From Desulfobulbaceae bacterium (GTDB lineage: Bacteria > Desulfobacterota > Desulfobulbia > Desulfobulbales > SURF-16): a stretch of DNA of 64,000 nucleotides. The number at the start of each line of letters is the position of its first letter. The stretch's first letter is position 1. Where the stretch lies: NCBI GenBank assembly GCA_023230525.1, contig JALNXE010000011.1, positions 1-64,000 on the forward strand. The letters run 5' to 3'. The notes beneath the pieces were generated by a model. The model ran no database searches, was not told where the DNA came from, and was given only the letters and a program-made list of their open reading frames with translations. Shown here piece by piece: positions 1-8,742 of the stretch. The position numbers were made by a program, and so were the translations under genes.

Positions 1-695
1 TGCGGGGCCTCCTGGGTATAGGCCTTGATCAGGCGGATGTTGCCCAGGGTGCTGCGGGCAAACTCGGTGAGGGTTTCAAACTGCTCCTGCACCCTTTGGA
101 ATCTGCGGTGCATGCTGGCCGACAGCAGCCGGGTGGAAAAAACCAGCACCGGCATGGGCAGCACGGCGATCAGCGTCAGCATGGGATGGATATAGGCCAT
201 GAAGGCCAGGGCGGCCATGGTCATGACCACGGCATCGACAAAGGCGATCAGCCCCATGCCGCCGGCCAGCTGCACCGCGGCCAGGTCGTTGGTGGTAAGG
301 GCCATGATCTCGCCGGTGGTGTGGCGCTGATAAAACATACGGTCCAGGGTCAGCAGATGGGACAGCAGGTGATCCCGCAGGTCGCGCTCCAGCAGCCGGG
401 AAAAACCGAGCACCAGATAGCGCCAGGTAAAGCGGCAGACCGCAATGCCCGCCGCCAGCAGCAGAATCAGGCCGGCGTAGCGCAGCAGCCCGGTCCCGGT
501 GGCGGTGCCGCTGCCCAGCTCATCAACCGCCCGTTTGATAATGCGCGGGGTCCACAACTGCAGGAAATCCACCAGCAGCAGGGCGCTGATGCCGCCGATC
601 AGCCTGCCCGCATACTGTTTGAAATACGGCCACAGCAGCCGCAGGGATTGCAGGGAAAAACTCGGCCCGCCTTTATCCGGAGCGTCATCTGGCAA
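1..695 (-). CDS. ABC exporter, transmembrane domain (partial, runs off the window)
   Basis: Minus-strand translation from about position 695 gives an open frame that leaves the window without a stop. It reads as an ABC-exporter membrane domain: LRLLWPYFKQYAGRL near the N-terminus, then LLLVDFLQLWTPRIIKRAVD and later TTGEIMALTTNDLAAVQ, a pattern typical of MdlA/MsbA-type half-transporters. The nucleotide-binding domain would lie outside the window. The start is uncertain: a TTG at 693-695 follows an AGGGG stretch by ten bases, and no in-frame ATG fits. It starts 14 bases after the stop of the upstream histidine kinase, so both are probably co-transcribed. The substrate cannot be read from this part. 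Confidence 0.75.
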   Translation of the reverse strand, partial: MPDDAPDKGGPSFSLQSLRLLWPYFKQYAGRLIGGISALLLVDFLQLWTPRIIKRAVDELGSGTATGTGLLRYAGLILLLAAGIAVCRFTWRYLVLGFSRLLERDLRDHLLSHLLTLDRMFYQRHTTGEIMALTTNDLAAVQLAGGMGLIAFVDAVVMTMAALAFMAYIHPMLTLIAVLPMPVLVFSTRLLSASMHRRFQRVQEQFETLTEFARSTLGNIRLIKAYTQEAP

Positions 696-709
696 TGGTC
701 TGCTTCCCC

Positions 710-1828
710 TTATTCTTTTGTCTGCACGATCTGCGGCAGGCAGGAGCCGGCCAGCTGCGGCAGGGTGATGGTCACCGTGGTGCCCTTGCCCTCCTCGCTT
801 TCCAGGGTAAAGAGGCCGCCGGGGTGCTCCTCGATAATTCTTTTCGAGATACAGAGGCCGAGGCCGGTGCCATGCTCCTTGGTGGTGAAAAAAGGGGAAA
901 AGATCTTCTCCCTGATACTGGCCGGGATGCCCTGCCCGCCGTCGGTGATGGTCACCAGGATGTTGCCGGCCGCAAGACTTGAGGCCACGGCAACCGTGCC
1001 CGGCCCGGCCAGGGCCTCAGCCCCGTTCTTGACCAGATTGAGCAGCACCTGCTTTAATTTGTCCCGGTCGCCGCTGATCATCTTGGCGCCCGGCTCTGCC
1101 TGGCAGCGGATGGTAATGGCGTCGTTTTGCAGATTGGCTATGGTGAGATTGCACACCTCCTGCAGCAGCTCGTCGATATCGAAGTCCAGCAGATTGAGCT
1201 GCCGGGGCCGGTAAAGATCCTTGAGATCAGCCAGCAGCTTCTCCAGCCGTTCCACCTCACTGGCAATCACCCCCAGCTTGGCCTGCTCCTTGTCGCCGCT
1301 GACCTTTTTCAGCAACTGCCGGGCGAAACCGCCGATCATCACCAGGGGATTCTTGATCTCGTGGCTGATCTCGGCCACCATCTGGCCCAGGGCCGCCAGC
1401 CGCTCCGCCTGCAGGACTTGCGCATGCAGGGCCTTGGTTTCGGTGAGTTCCCGCACGATGCCGGTGAAAAAGCTCTCGCCGTTCACCTCGGTGACGGAAA
1501 AGGAGATGGAGGCCGGAAAGGTTTGCCCGCTGCGCCGCATGGCGTCAAACTCGCTCACGTGGCCCAAGAGATTCGCCTTTTTTGTTTTCACATAGTGGGC
1601 CACCCCCCGCTGATGGCCTTCCCGGCAGCCCGGCCCCAGGATATCAGCCAGATTGCGGCCGATGACCTCGCACCTGTTGTAACCGAACATCCGCTCCGCG
1701 GCCCGGTTGAAGAAAATAACCGTGGACTGCGCATCGATGGTCACAAAGGCCTCGTTGGCATTTTCCACCGCACCCTGTAGGATGCTGATTTCCATCAGAC
1801 TGTCACCTTTATCCGCATTTTTTTGCAT
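710..1828 (-). CDS. PAS-domain sensor histidine kinase
   Basis: A 372-residue soluble histidine kinase. Residues about 20-130 form a PAS domain (ANEAFVTIDAQ, AAERMFGYN). A HisKA dimerisation domain has the phospho-acceptor His156 in AEISHEIKNPL. The C-terminal HATPase_c domain shows an N-box (LVKNGAEAL), DGGQGIP and GTGLGL. No transmembrane segment or receiver domain is visible, so it probably senses a cytoplasmic signal and phosphorylates an unlinked regulator. An alternative start at residue 12 (position 1795) has a good AAGGTGA ribosome-binding site; the upstream ATG also has one (GAAAGGG). It lies just upstream of an ABC exporter gene on the same strand. Confidence 0.88.
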   Translation of the reverse strand: MQKNADKGDSLMEISILQGAVENANEAFVTIDAQSTVIFFNRAAERMFGYNRCEVIGRNLADILGPGCREGHQRGVAHYVKTKKANLLGHVSEFDAMRRSGQTFPASISFSVTEVNGESFFTGIVRELTETKALHAQVLQAERLAALGQMVAEISHEIKNPLVMIGGFARQLLKKVSGDKEQAKLGVIASEVERLEKLLADLKDLYRPRQLNLLDFDIDELLQEVCNLTIANLQNDAITIRCQAEPGAKMISGDRDKLKQVLLNLVKNGAEALAGPGTVAVASSLAAGNILVTITDGGQGIPASIREKIFSPFFTTKEHGTGLGLCISKRIIEEHPGGLFTLESEEGKGTTVTITLPQLAGSCLPQIVQTKE

Positions 1829-1945
1829 GGGATCAACCCTTTCCTCATGGTAAATTCCAAATCCCGACGTGACAACAGGACGGGAAAGAAAACCCGTCCA
1901 TCATTTCGTACCACTGTTGCTATGAACGTTGCAGGGACGTTTCGT

Positions 1946-1973
1946 GTAGGGGCGGTTCGCGAACCGCCCCTAC
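1946..1973. repeat. Perfect 28-bp palindromic repeat (copy 1 of 3)
   Basis: The 28 bases are their own reverse complement; the centre is GGGGCGGTTCGCGAACCGCC. The same palindrome core recurs at 59550-59573 and 59812-59831. It lies in the 200-bp gap between two histidine kinase genes. It behaves like a REP-type dispersed extragenic palindrome. Confidence 0.85.
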
Positions 1974-2032
1974 GTCCCCCCTGCACGCTGCTGCCTATTG
2001 TAATGGCGGAGTCATTTACCTGACTGTTGCCA

Positions 2033-3724
2033 TCACCCCGGTCCGGCCGGAAACAGCAGATTCAAGGTGGTTCCCTCACCCACCTTGCTTTTCACCCGGA
2101 TGAAACCGCCATGCTCTTCCACCACCTTTTTGGCCAGCACCAGCCCCAGCCCGGTCCCCCTCTGGGGCCCCTTGGTGGTGAAAAAGGGCTCGAAGATCAT
2201 TTTCAGCTGTTCCTCCGGGATCCCCTCGCCGCTGTCCCGGATGGCGATATCGACAAAGGATTGCCCGCCGACGTTTTCCTCGCCGGTACTGACCAGCAGC
2301 CCGCCGCCCCTGGCCATGGAATCGATGGCATTGGCCACCACATTCATGACCGCCTCCCGCACCCGCTCCACGTCAATAAGGATATGCGGATGGGCAAGGC
2401 GGTATGTCCTGGTGACCACAATGGACCGCTCCCGGCACAGGAACTCATACAGCCGCAGCACCTCATCCAGCAGCAGGTGGATATCATGGAGCTCCTTGGC
2501 CAGCTCCACCCCCTTGGAAATGAGCAGCACATTGTTGAGTATTTTTTCCAGGCGGTCCACCTCGGAGACCATGATCTCCACATACTCCTTTTCCCTGCTG
2601 CCCAGATGCGCGCTTTTATGCAGCCGCCGGGCAAATCCGCCCACCGCGGTCAGCGGGTTGCGGATCTCATGGGCCACGTTGGCCGTCAGACGGCCCAGGG
2701 CCACCATTTTTTCCGCCTGCATGAGCTGCTCCTGCAGCAGGTTTTTTTCCTGGTTCGCCCTGTGCCGCTCAATGATGCCGGCCAGGGTGTTGGCGATGGC
2801 CACCAGGAATTCCTCCTCCGACTCCTTGCGCTTGTGCCCCTCCTTGACAAAGACGTTGACCAGCCCAAGGGTCCGCTCGCCGGAGACAATGGGGACGCAG
2901 TAATGGCCGTGGGGAAACGGCAGCGGATCGGTTTCATGGCCCTCCTCCAGGCAGTTGCTGAAGATGACCTTGCCCGTGGCCACCGCCTTGCCGCACAGAC
3001 ACTGGCCCTGGGCAATACGCATGCATGGCGGCCGTTCCGACTGGCCGAAACCGCGGACGGCCTTCATCACCAGGTCGCCGGTCCCTTCCTCCACCAGACA
3101 GATGCCGCCTTTTGACTGCAGGGCAAGATGGGGGATGGTCAGGGTCAGATCAAGGATGCGGTCAAACTGCTCATCCAGGGTCAGCGGCTCCAGGGCGATT
3201 TTCAGCACCGAGCTGGTCACCCGCTGGATATGATAATTGTGTTCCAGCTTTTCCTCAACCTGTTTGCGTTCCGTGATGTCCCTGACCGAGGCCGCGGCCA
3301 CCGTTTCATCGTCCATCTGCAGACAGCTGAGACTGATATCAGCCGGAAAATCCGTGCCGTTTTTGCGCAGACCGTAGATTTCATAAATCAGGCCCATGGG
3401 CCGGGAACCGGGCTGCTCAAAATAATGGGCCAGGAGCCTCTGATGCTTGTCGCGGAAACGCTCAGGGATCAAACAGCCTAAATCCCGGCCCACCAGTTCA
3501 CCCGGGCCATAACCGAATATTTCTTCGAGCTGGGCATTAACCAGCACAATGGTGCCCTGCCGGTTGACAAAAACCATGGCATCGGGGGCCGTTTCCAGCA
3601 GTTTCTGATATTCGCCCTTTCGCTTCTCCAGCGCCTCGCGGCACATTTCCAGGTCCTGCAGCGAGGCCCGCATGCCGGCCAATTGCTGCTCAAGCTGTTC
3701 TCTGGTGATGGATTTTCTCTTCAT
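2033..3724 (-). CDS. PAS-GAF sensor histidine kinase
   Basis: About 563 residues from the chosen ATG. Order: short coiled coil (1-40), PAS domain (about 42-152: TAPDAMVFVNRQGT, EIFGYGPGELVGRDL), GAF domain (about 185-315, containing CMRIAQGQCLCGKA), HisKA with His352 in TANVAHEIRNPL, and HATPase_c with DSGEGIP and GTGLGL. It has no membrane segment or receiver domain. The Cys-rich GAF segment could bind a ligand or metal, but this is only a suggestion. An in-frame ATG at 3802 would add 26 residues of uncharacteristic sequence, so the start at 3724, before MKRKSITREQ, is preferred. Confidence 0.88.
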   Translation of the reverse strand: MKRKSITREQLEQQLAGMRASLQDLEMCREALEKRKGEYQKLLETAPDAMVFVNRQGTIVLVNAQLEEIFGYGPGELVGRDLGCLIPERFRDKHQRLLAHYFEQPGSRPMGLIYEIYGLRKNGTDFPADISLSCLQMDDETVAAASVRDITERKQVEEKLEHNYHIQRVTSSVLKIALEPLTLDEQFDRILDLTLTIPHLALQSKGGICLVEEGTGDLVMKAVRGFGQSERPPCMRIAQGQCLCGKAVATGKVIFSNCLEEGHETDPLPFPHGHYCVPIVSGERTLGLVNVFVKEGHKRKESEEEFLVAIANTLAGIIERHRANQEKNLLQEQLMQAEKMVALGRLTANVAHEIRNPLTAVGGFARRLHKSAHLGSREKEYVEIMVSEVDRLEKILNNVLLISKGVELAKELHDIHLLLDEVLRLYEFLCRERSIVVTRTYRLAHPHILIDVERVREAVMNVVANAIDSMARGGGLLVSTGEENVGGQSFVDIAIRDSGEGIPEEQLKMIFEPFFTTKGPQRGTGLGLVLAKKVVEEHGGFIRVKSKVGEGTTLNLLFPAGPG

Positions 3725-3897
3725 GTCAACCCGCCGTTTTCTCTTTATTTCCCTGAAGTAACCAATAGTTCCACTATGCCAAATCCCATGGGCAGGAGTC
3801 AACTCTTTGCTGGGCCGGCATCAGAACGGAAAGTTCATAGCGGGATAGATAAAGAAGAACGAAACCGTATGACCTTATCATCATGCAATTTATTGAG

Positions 3898-3920
3898 AAA
3901 TAACTCATAATATGTTATTT
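3898..3920 (+). promoter_or_regulatory. AT-rich inverted repeat upstream of uspA-like gene
   Basis: AAATAAC at 3898-3904 is repeated inverted as GTTATTT at 3914-3920, about 50 bases before the UspA start codon. It could be an operator or part of a promoter (CATAAT lies between the arms). No convincing -35 box was found. Confidence 0.25.
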
Positions 3921-3970
3921 TTATTACCAACAATTTCCCCCCGACTAAGAAGCACAGAAAGGAGACAGAC

Positions 3971-4423
3971 ATGTACGGTACCATCCTCGTCCCACTTGAC
4001 GGCTCCCAGCGAGCCGAAATCATTTTAACCCATGTTATCGAACTGGCAAAGAAATTCACGGCAAAGGTTATTCTGTTGGAGGCGGTGGAGCAGAAACTCG
4101 CCTACACCGGCGATCTGGAAATCTCAGCAAGTTCTGCCAAGGTGGATGCAGAACTTGCCAAACAGATCAAAAACGCCGAATCCTATATCAAGGGAGTAAA
4201 GGAAAAACTGGAACAGCAGGGTATCCAGGTAACCACCCGGATCATGCAGGGCCCGCCGGTTGAGGCGATCATCGCCATGGCCAAAGAGGAGAACGCGGAA
4301 CTGATCGCCCTGGCCAGCCATGGCCGCAGCGGTCTGGCCAGGGTTTTCTACGGCAGTGTGGCGGCAGGCATCCTGCACCGGGCTGACCGCCCGCTGCTGC
4401 TTATCCGCGCAAGCGATCTCTAA
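3971..4423 (+). CDS. Universal stress protein, UspA family
   Basis: A 150-residue single-domain UspA protein, the usual family length. It starts MYGTILVPLDGSQRAE and ends with the nucleotide-binding signature of the ATP-binding subclass (ASHGRSGLARVFYGSVA, then RPLLLIRA). AAGGAGA lies seven bases before the ATG. It is a monocistronic unit: a hairpin terminator follows 18 bases after the stop, and neighbouring genes face away or converge. Members of this family help survival under stress; the specific role here is not visible. Confidence 0.93.
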   Translation: MYGTILVPLDGSQRAEIILTHVIELAKKFTAKVILLEAVEQKLAYTGDLEISASSAKVDAELAKQIKNAESYIKGVKEKLEQQGIQVTTRIMQGPPVEAIIAMAKEENAELIALASHGRSGLARVFYGSVAAGILHRADRPLLLIRASDL

Positions 4424-4440
4424 GCGCCCGCCGCATCGAC

Positions 4441-4477
4441 AAAAAAAGGGAGACCGGCCTGGTCTCCCTTTTTTTAT
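4441..4477. terminator. Bidirectional Rho-independent terminator
   Basis: Stem GGGAGACC (4448-4455) and GGTCTCCC (4461-4468), preceded by seven A and followed by seven T. It fits termination of the UspA gene on the plus strand and of the converging ATPase operon on the minus strand. Confidence 0.9.
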
Positions 4478-4527
4478 CATCATCTGCCGGGCTCAGCCGG
4501 ACAGGAAAAAATACCCTGGCAGCCGGC

Positions 4528-5400
4528 TCAGCCGGCAACCACACTCTGCAGGCTCTCCCACATCCTTTTCACCGCACCCGAGGCCGGGGAAGCAGGCTTA
4601 TACGTAAGCAGCGGCACACCCCGGACAATTGATTCCGCCACCGCCGGATCAAAGGGGATCCGGCCAACCAGCTCCAGGCCCCCCTGGGCGCAGACCTGGC
4701 TGATCATCGCACTGGTTTCCGGGTGCAGGTCCCATTTATTGATGCACACCCCGCAGGCTATCTTGAAATGTCTGACCAGATCCGCCACCCTCAGCAGATC
4801 GTGCAGACCTGACCGGGTGGGCTCGGTGATGAGCAGCACATAGTCTGCCCCGGACATGGAGGCGATGGCCGGGCAGCCGATGCCGGGGGGACCGTCCACC
4901 AGCAGCCAGTCGGCTTTTTGGCCTTCCGCCAGCTCCCTGGCCTGCCGTTTCACCATGCTGACCAGTTTCCCCGAATTTTCCTCGCCGATGCCGAGCCGGG
5001 CATGCACCAGCGGCCCATAATCGGTATCGGCAAGAAACCAGCTGCCGCTCAGTTTGTCCCGCAGGCTGATGGCCTGCTCCGGACAAAAATGACTGCAGAC
5101 GCCGCAGCCCTCGCAGGAAAAGGGCAACAGCCGGGCCGTCTCCGCAAGCTCCAGGGCATGGAAACGGCACAGATCGACACAGGTGCCGCAGCCGCTGCAC
5201 CTCGCCGCATCCACCTCGGCTTCCACCCCGCACCAGAACTCGTTTTCCTGCCGCAGGCGGGGGGCAAGAATAAGGTACAGGTCCGCCGCATCCACATCGC
5301 AGTCAGCCATCACCTTATTGGCCAGCAGGGCAGCCAGAGCGCCGGTGATGGTGGTCTTGCCGGTGCCGCCCTTGCCGGAAAGCAAAAGAATTTCTTTCAT
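4528..5400 (-). CDS. MinD/Mrp-like P-loop ATPase with ferredoxin insert (second copy)
   Basis: A 290-residue protein with the deviant Walker A of the MinD/ParA class (SGKGGTGKTT, residues about 8-17) and DGPPGIGCP as the Walker B-switch region. Between them sits a bacterial-type 2[4Fe-4S] ferredoxin insert with two CxxCxxCxxxC motifs (CSGCGTCVDLC and CEGCGVCSHFC followed by P). Such proteins are Mrp/NBP35-related Fe-S carriers or scaffolds common in anaerobes. It overlaps the preceding paralogue by four bases (ATGA), so the two are translationally coupled and probably act as a pair. The exact client is unknown. Confidence 0.9.
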   Translation of the reverse strand: MKEILLLSGKGGTGKTTITGALAALLANKVMADCDVDAADLYLILAPRLRQENEFWCGVEAEVDAARCSGCGTCVDLCRFHALELAETARLLPFSCEGCGVCSHFCPEQAISLRDKLSGSWFLADTDYGPLVHARLGIGEENSGKLVSMVKRQARELAEGQKADWLLVDGPPGIGCPAIASMSGADYVLLITEPTRSGLHDLLRVADLVRHFKIACGVCINKWDLHPETSAMISQVCAQGGLELVGRIPFDPAVAESIVRGVPLLTYKPASPASGAVKRMWESLQSVVAG

Positions 5401-6224
5401 GGCCGCAATTCCTCCAGCAGCAGGGCAAAGGAATCGCGCAAATCAGGCCGGCTGGCGATCAGCGGCTCTCCTATGGCATATCCTTCCGCTATTTTCCGAT
5501 CAAAGGGAATCTGCATGTGTACCGTGATATCTTCCCGGTCACACCACCGTTCCGTCTCCTTGTCCCCCATGTCGGCACGATTGATGATGACCCCGAAGGG
5601 CCGCTCAAGCTTGCGCAGCACCCCCACGGCCAGCTGCAGATCATGCAGGCCGAAAGGCGTGGCCTCGGTCACCAGCAGCGCATAATCGCAATCCTTGATG
5701 GTGGCCACCAGGGGACAGGAGGTTCCCGGCGGGGCATCGAGGATGACCAGCCCATCCGCGGCACACTCTTCCTTCACCGCCCGGATCAGCGGCACGGCCA
5801 TGGCCTCTCCCACCCGCAAGCGGCCATGCACAAAGGCGATGCCGGCGGCATCCCCCTTTTCCACCACGCCGACCAGCCGTTTTTCTTCCGCCAGGGCCTG
5901 CTCCGGACAGACCAGGAAACAGCCGCCGCAGGAGTGGCAGAGGTCGGTAAAGGCCATGATGGTCCGGCCGAACACGGTAATGGCATGAAAGCGGCACAGG
6001 TCACGGCATTTGCCGCAGTAATTGCACCGCTCCTCAATCACCCGGGGCACGCTGAGATGAACATCCCGGCTTGCCGCAATGGCCGGACTCAGAAAAATAT
6101 GGCCGTTGGGTTCTTCCACATCGCAGTCAACATACTGAACCTTCCCCTGCGCAGCAAGGGCCAGACTCACCGAAACCGTGGTTTTGCCCGTGCCTCCCTT
6201 GCCGCTGGCAACCGCAATTTTCAT
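5397..6224 (-). CDS. MinD/Mrp-like P-loop ATPase with ferredoxin insert (first copy)
   Basis: A 275-residue paralogue of the following gene. Walker A is SGKGGTGKTTVS; DAPPGTSCP is the Walker B-switch segment; the insert carries CNYCGKCRDLC and CHSCGGCFLVC followed by P, for two [4Fe-4S] clusters. The frame is open for 86 more codons upstream, but that part overlaps the NifX-like gene and is low-complexity. The ATG at 6222-6224 sits five bases after AGGAGG and is followed by MKIAVASGKGG, as in the family, so it is the preferred start. The arrangement of NifX-like protein plus two Fe-S ATPases is recurrent in sulfate reducers. Confidence 0.9.
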   Translation of the reverse strand: MKIAVASGKGGTGKTTVSVSLALAAQGKVQYVDCDVEEPNGHIFLSPAIAASRDVHLSVPRVIEERCNYCGKCRDLCRFHAITVFGRTIMAFTDLCHSCGGCFLVCPEQALAEEKRLVGVVEKGDAAGIAFVHGRLRVGEAMAVPLIRAVKEECAADGLVILDAPPGTSCPLVATIKDCDYALLVTEATPFGLHDLQLAVGVLRKLERPFGVIINRADMGDKETERWCDREDITVHMQIPFDRKIAEGYAIGEPLIASRPDLRDSFALLLEELRP

Positions 6225-6237
6225 CATCGCCTCCTCA

Positions 6238-6723
6238 TCAACCCTGCCGGTTTCTTCCCTGGCAGCCGCATTGCCCCTGGCGGCGTCCGCCACCCAGGCC
6301 CCGGCCCTGCCCCATACCTCCTCCTTGGCCCATGCCTCTGCCGGTTTGGGCAGCCGCAGAGTCAGGCAGACATTCCGGCCGGGCGGCGTCTTTCCCCGCC
6401 ATTCCCTGGTTGACAAAATGATGCACGGCCTCGCGCACGGTCCCGGCAGCGCCGTTGACCATGGTAATGCCCGCCTTTTCACAGACCGCGGCGGCCTTCG
6501 GCCCCACGTATCCGGTCAGAATCGCCTGGGCCCCTGCCTGGGCGATCAGGCTGGCGGTATTAATGCCCGCCCCATGTGCGACATCTTTTGCCTCCTGGTT
6601 GTCGATGACCTGAACGATGGCACCCGACTCGGTATCAACGATCAGCAGATACTGCGCCCTGCCGAATCTCTGGTCAACTGTGGAATCCAGCTCTCTCCCC
6701 GTTGCACTGACAGCTACTTTCAT
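6238..6723 (-). CDS. NifX/NifB-associated iron-molybdenum cofactor-binding family protein
   Basis: A 161-residue protein. Residues 1-115 match the dinitrogenase iron-molybdenum cofactor biosynthesis fold (MKVAVSATGRELDSTVDQRFGRAQ, NEEAK-like turn, HGAGINTA, GYVGPKAA, AVHHFVNQG). The tail is Gly-, Arg- and Gln-rich with a CGC motif, as in stand-alone family members from anaerobes. No other nif genes are in the window, so it more likely serves Fe-S or metal handling with the two downstream ATPases than nitrogen fixation. The start at 6723 follows GAGGAGG by seven bases; the stop is 13 bases before the next gene. Confidence 0.85.
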   Translation of the reverse strand: MKVAVSATGRELDSTVDQRFGRAQYLLIVDTESGAIVQVIDNQEAKDVAHGAGINTASLIAQAGAQAILTGYVGPKAAAVCEKAGITMVNGAAGTVREAVHHFVNQGMAGKDAARPECLPDSAAAQTGRGMGQGGGMGQGRGLGGGRRQGQCGCQGRNRQG

Positions 6724-6798
6724 GGCCCATCCTCCTCTGCAACCTGCATTGACATGTGGTAAAACCTGCGACATTATTTTGTGCATATGTTCATAACT

Positions 6799-6826
6799 AT
6801 AATAAACACAGGAATGATTATGTCAA
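6799..6826 (-). promoter_or_regulatory. Sigma-70-type promoter of the NifX/ATPase operon
   Basis: On the minus strand TTGACA (6821-6826) and TATTAT (6799-6804) are 16 bases apart. The -10 box is about 75 bases before the NifX-like start codon. Confidence 0.65.
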
Positions 6827-7047
6827 GAAAATTACGAAGATATTTTTAAATCAATATCCCCGTATCATGACAGCATGAGGAATTGGCGACGGACGGATTT
6901 GCCCCAAAAAAGGATGGCGGACAGACTTTACAGAGAGGTGAGTAAAAGGGATTTATCCCAGGCAATGCGGGGCACCGCCGGAGAACGCTCAGCAAGTCAA
7001 GGCAAGCGCCGCCAATACAGGTTGCAGGGGCCGCGCCAAAAAAACGG

Positions 7048-7563
7048 TCAGTTCTGCCGGGGGGTCATATTGAGAGGATCCAAAAGCGGAGACGGCTGCC
7101 CCTCCTTGGTCAGCAGGGGAATTTTCCCCTCATGATCAAAGTTGAAGGTGTGGCCGATAAGGCCCAGCCCGCCGACCCGCACCTTGCCGGTGAGCCGGAA
7201 ATCAAGCTCCTCGCCCTGCTGGATGTTGCTGGCAAAACGGAAGAGGTCCCAGTAGGCGCTGGACAGGCGCAGGTCCAGGCTGCCGAAGTCGTTGGCCGGG
7301 ACGTCCAGGCTGCGCAAGGACTTGCCGGAGGAAACCTTGATGCCGTTGAGCTCCAGCTCATACTCGACATCCTCCACCTGGAGGGTGACGTCATTGGGGT
7401 TGAACAGGCGGAGACTGGCCACCATATTGACGTGGCTCAAGGTGACCTCATCCACGACCAGGCCCATGAGATTGATCTCCGGAGCCACGGGCTGCATGGC
7501 AGCGCAGGAGGAGAGGAGAAAGACAACCAGCAGGCTGCAGAGAGCGGCGCGTATTTTTTTCAT
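7048..7563 (-). CDS. LEA type 2 (WHy-domain) lipoprotein
   Basis: A 171-residue outer-membrane or periplasmic lipoprotein. It starts with a lipoprotein signal peptide (MKKIRAALCSLLVVFLLSSC; lipobox LSSC, Cys20). The mature part shows the LEA-2/WHy pattern, with NPNDVTLQVEDVEYELELNG as the signature and a following run of beta strands. Bacterial members are linked to desiccation and stress tolerance, though their function is poorly defined. CAGGA precedes the ATG. It is apparently monocistronic. Confidence 0.85.
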   Translation of the reverse strand: MKKIRAALCSLLVVFLLSSCAAMQPVAPEINLMGLVVDEVTLSHVNMVASLRLFNPNDVTLQVEDVEYELELNGIKVSSGKSLRSLDVPANDFGSLDLRLSSAYWDLFRFASNIQQGEELDFRLTGKVRVGGLGLIGHTFNFDHEGKIPLLTKEGQPSPLLDPLNMTPRQN

Positions 7564-7607
7564 GGAAAGTTCCTGTAGGGGTCACGTTGGCCTGGTTCGC
7601 GGCAATA

Positions 7608-7712
7608 AGCCGTTGTAAAAAAATAACATGGCCAGAGAAATGCGCTCCAACGGCACTGGGTATAAGGAGCCGTAACGAAATTGGAAAATGGCCATGTTAT
7701 TTCGTAACGGCT
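7608..7712. repeat. 105-bp inverted-repeat element, MITE-like
   Basis: Left arm 7608-7634 (AGCCGTT, then AAATAACATGGCCA) and right arm 7689-7712 (TGGCCATGTTATTT, then CGTAACGGCT) are nearly complementary over about 24 bases. The 54-base centre carries a third, related copy (AGCCGTAACGAAA at 7669-7681). It lies in a 646-bp gap without a recognisable gene (7564-8209). The layout suggests a small non-autonomous element or a structured RNA. Target duplications were not found. Confidence 0.55.
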
Positions 7713-8209
7713 GCAAATACTTGACCATGGGTAACCATTTACCACAGATGGGCCGCCGGCAAAACCGCTAAATCGTCTCCGGTCAAAATTCCAAGATCCC
7801 CGCAGGCCCGGCCGGTAAACCCTTTCCCCAGGGGGGCAATCCGGGCTTTTCCTCAGGCGTGAGCTCCCGGCCCTGATGCGATTTTCCATGGCTTACCCGC
7901 GGCGCTGAAATCTTTATTGCCCCGGCATGCAACCTTTTGCCGCTATTTTTCGTATATCTACCTATGCATGTTGCGCAATTACACCTAACAGCCATTGAGC
8001 ATAATTACCCAATAGCCGTCAGGCGAGAGAGAAGATCTTCGGTCGACCGGAAAATGACAAGAAAAGCGTGAAAGAACAAAACCGGGAATTGCCGTTTCAC
8101 CGCTATTCCCGAAAAAACGGTAGAAGAAACAGCACAACCTTCGATTTTGAGTCCCTCAACCCGAGGCTGAGCAAAATAAAAAAAACCTGAACTCATTTTA
8201 AGGAGTACC

Positions 8210-8539
8210 ATGAAAAATTCCATCAAGAAATTAGTTGTAATGTTGGCAATTGGCCTGAGTTTCGCCGCAGCGCAGAGCGTCAGCGCAGAGACTGTGGTGG
8301 GAACGATTACTGAAATTGCAAGCGAACCCAGTGTGGTCACGATCACAAGCGAGGACGGCTCAAGTATCGATATCTATGGTGTGAAGGTTGATTACCTGTG
8401 CAACCAATACAACATCTGTCTTGATGAGGACGTGGACGTAAACGTTGAATATTACGAATACGTATGCCTGGACGACGGTACACTCAAGTATAAGGCTACC
8501 AGCATATCGGTAGCGGAAGCCACGATTGATCTGCGCTAG
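8210..8539 (+). CDS. Small exported protein of unknown function
   Basis: A 109-residue protein with a clear Sec signal peptide (MKNSIKKLVVMLAIGLSFAA, cleavage probably after SVSA). The mature part of about 80 residues is acidic (VDYLCNQYNICLDEDVDVNV), with three Cys and a predicted beta-rich, OB-like alternation. AAGGAG lies five bases before the ATG. A terminator follows at 8667-8702. I do not recognise the family. Confidence 0.75.
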   Translation: MKNSIKKLVVMLAIGLSFAAAQSVSAETVVGTITEIASEPSVVTITSEDGSSIDIYGVKVDYLCNQYNICLDEDVDVNVEYYEYVCLDDGTLKYKATSISVAEATIDLR

Positions 8540-8666
8540 ATGCCATGTTTTTTTAGGGAAGCCGGCAGGGGCGGCAGAAATCAAGGGTGCATTCAAAGTA
8601 AAGAACCACAGCAGCCAAGATAGCGATTTCTAACTCCTTACCCAGGCGTCCCCGCTGGCTCCATCA

Positions 8667-8702
8667 ACAGGTCTCCCGAATTTTCGGGGGGCCTGTTTTT
8701 TT
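8667..8702 (+). terminator. Rho-independent terminator
   Basis: ACAGGTCTCCCGAA pairs with TTCGGGGGGCCTGT around a short T-rich loop and is followed by a run of T. It lies about 130 bases after the small exported protein gene. Confidence 0.8.
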
Positions 8703-8742
8703 GCGGCCGGCTCAGTAAACCAGTAAAAAATCTTCGCCAGAC

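Noticed and set aside
6875..7135. 86-residue plus-strand frame
   Set aside because: No ribosome-binding site, overlaps the 3' end of the lipoprotein gene, unlikely composition.
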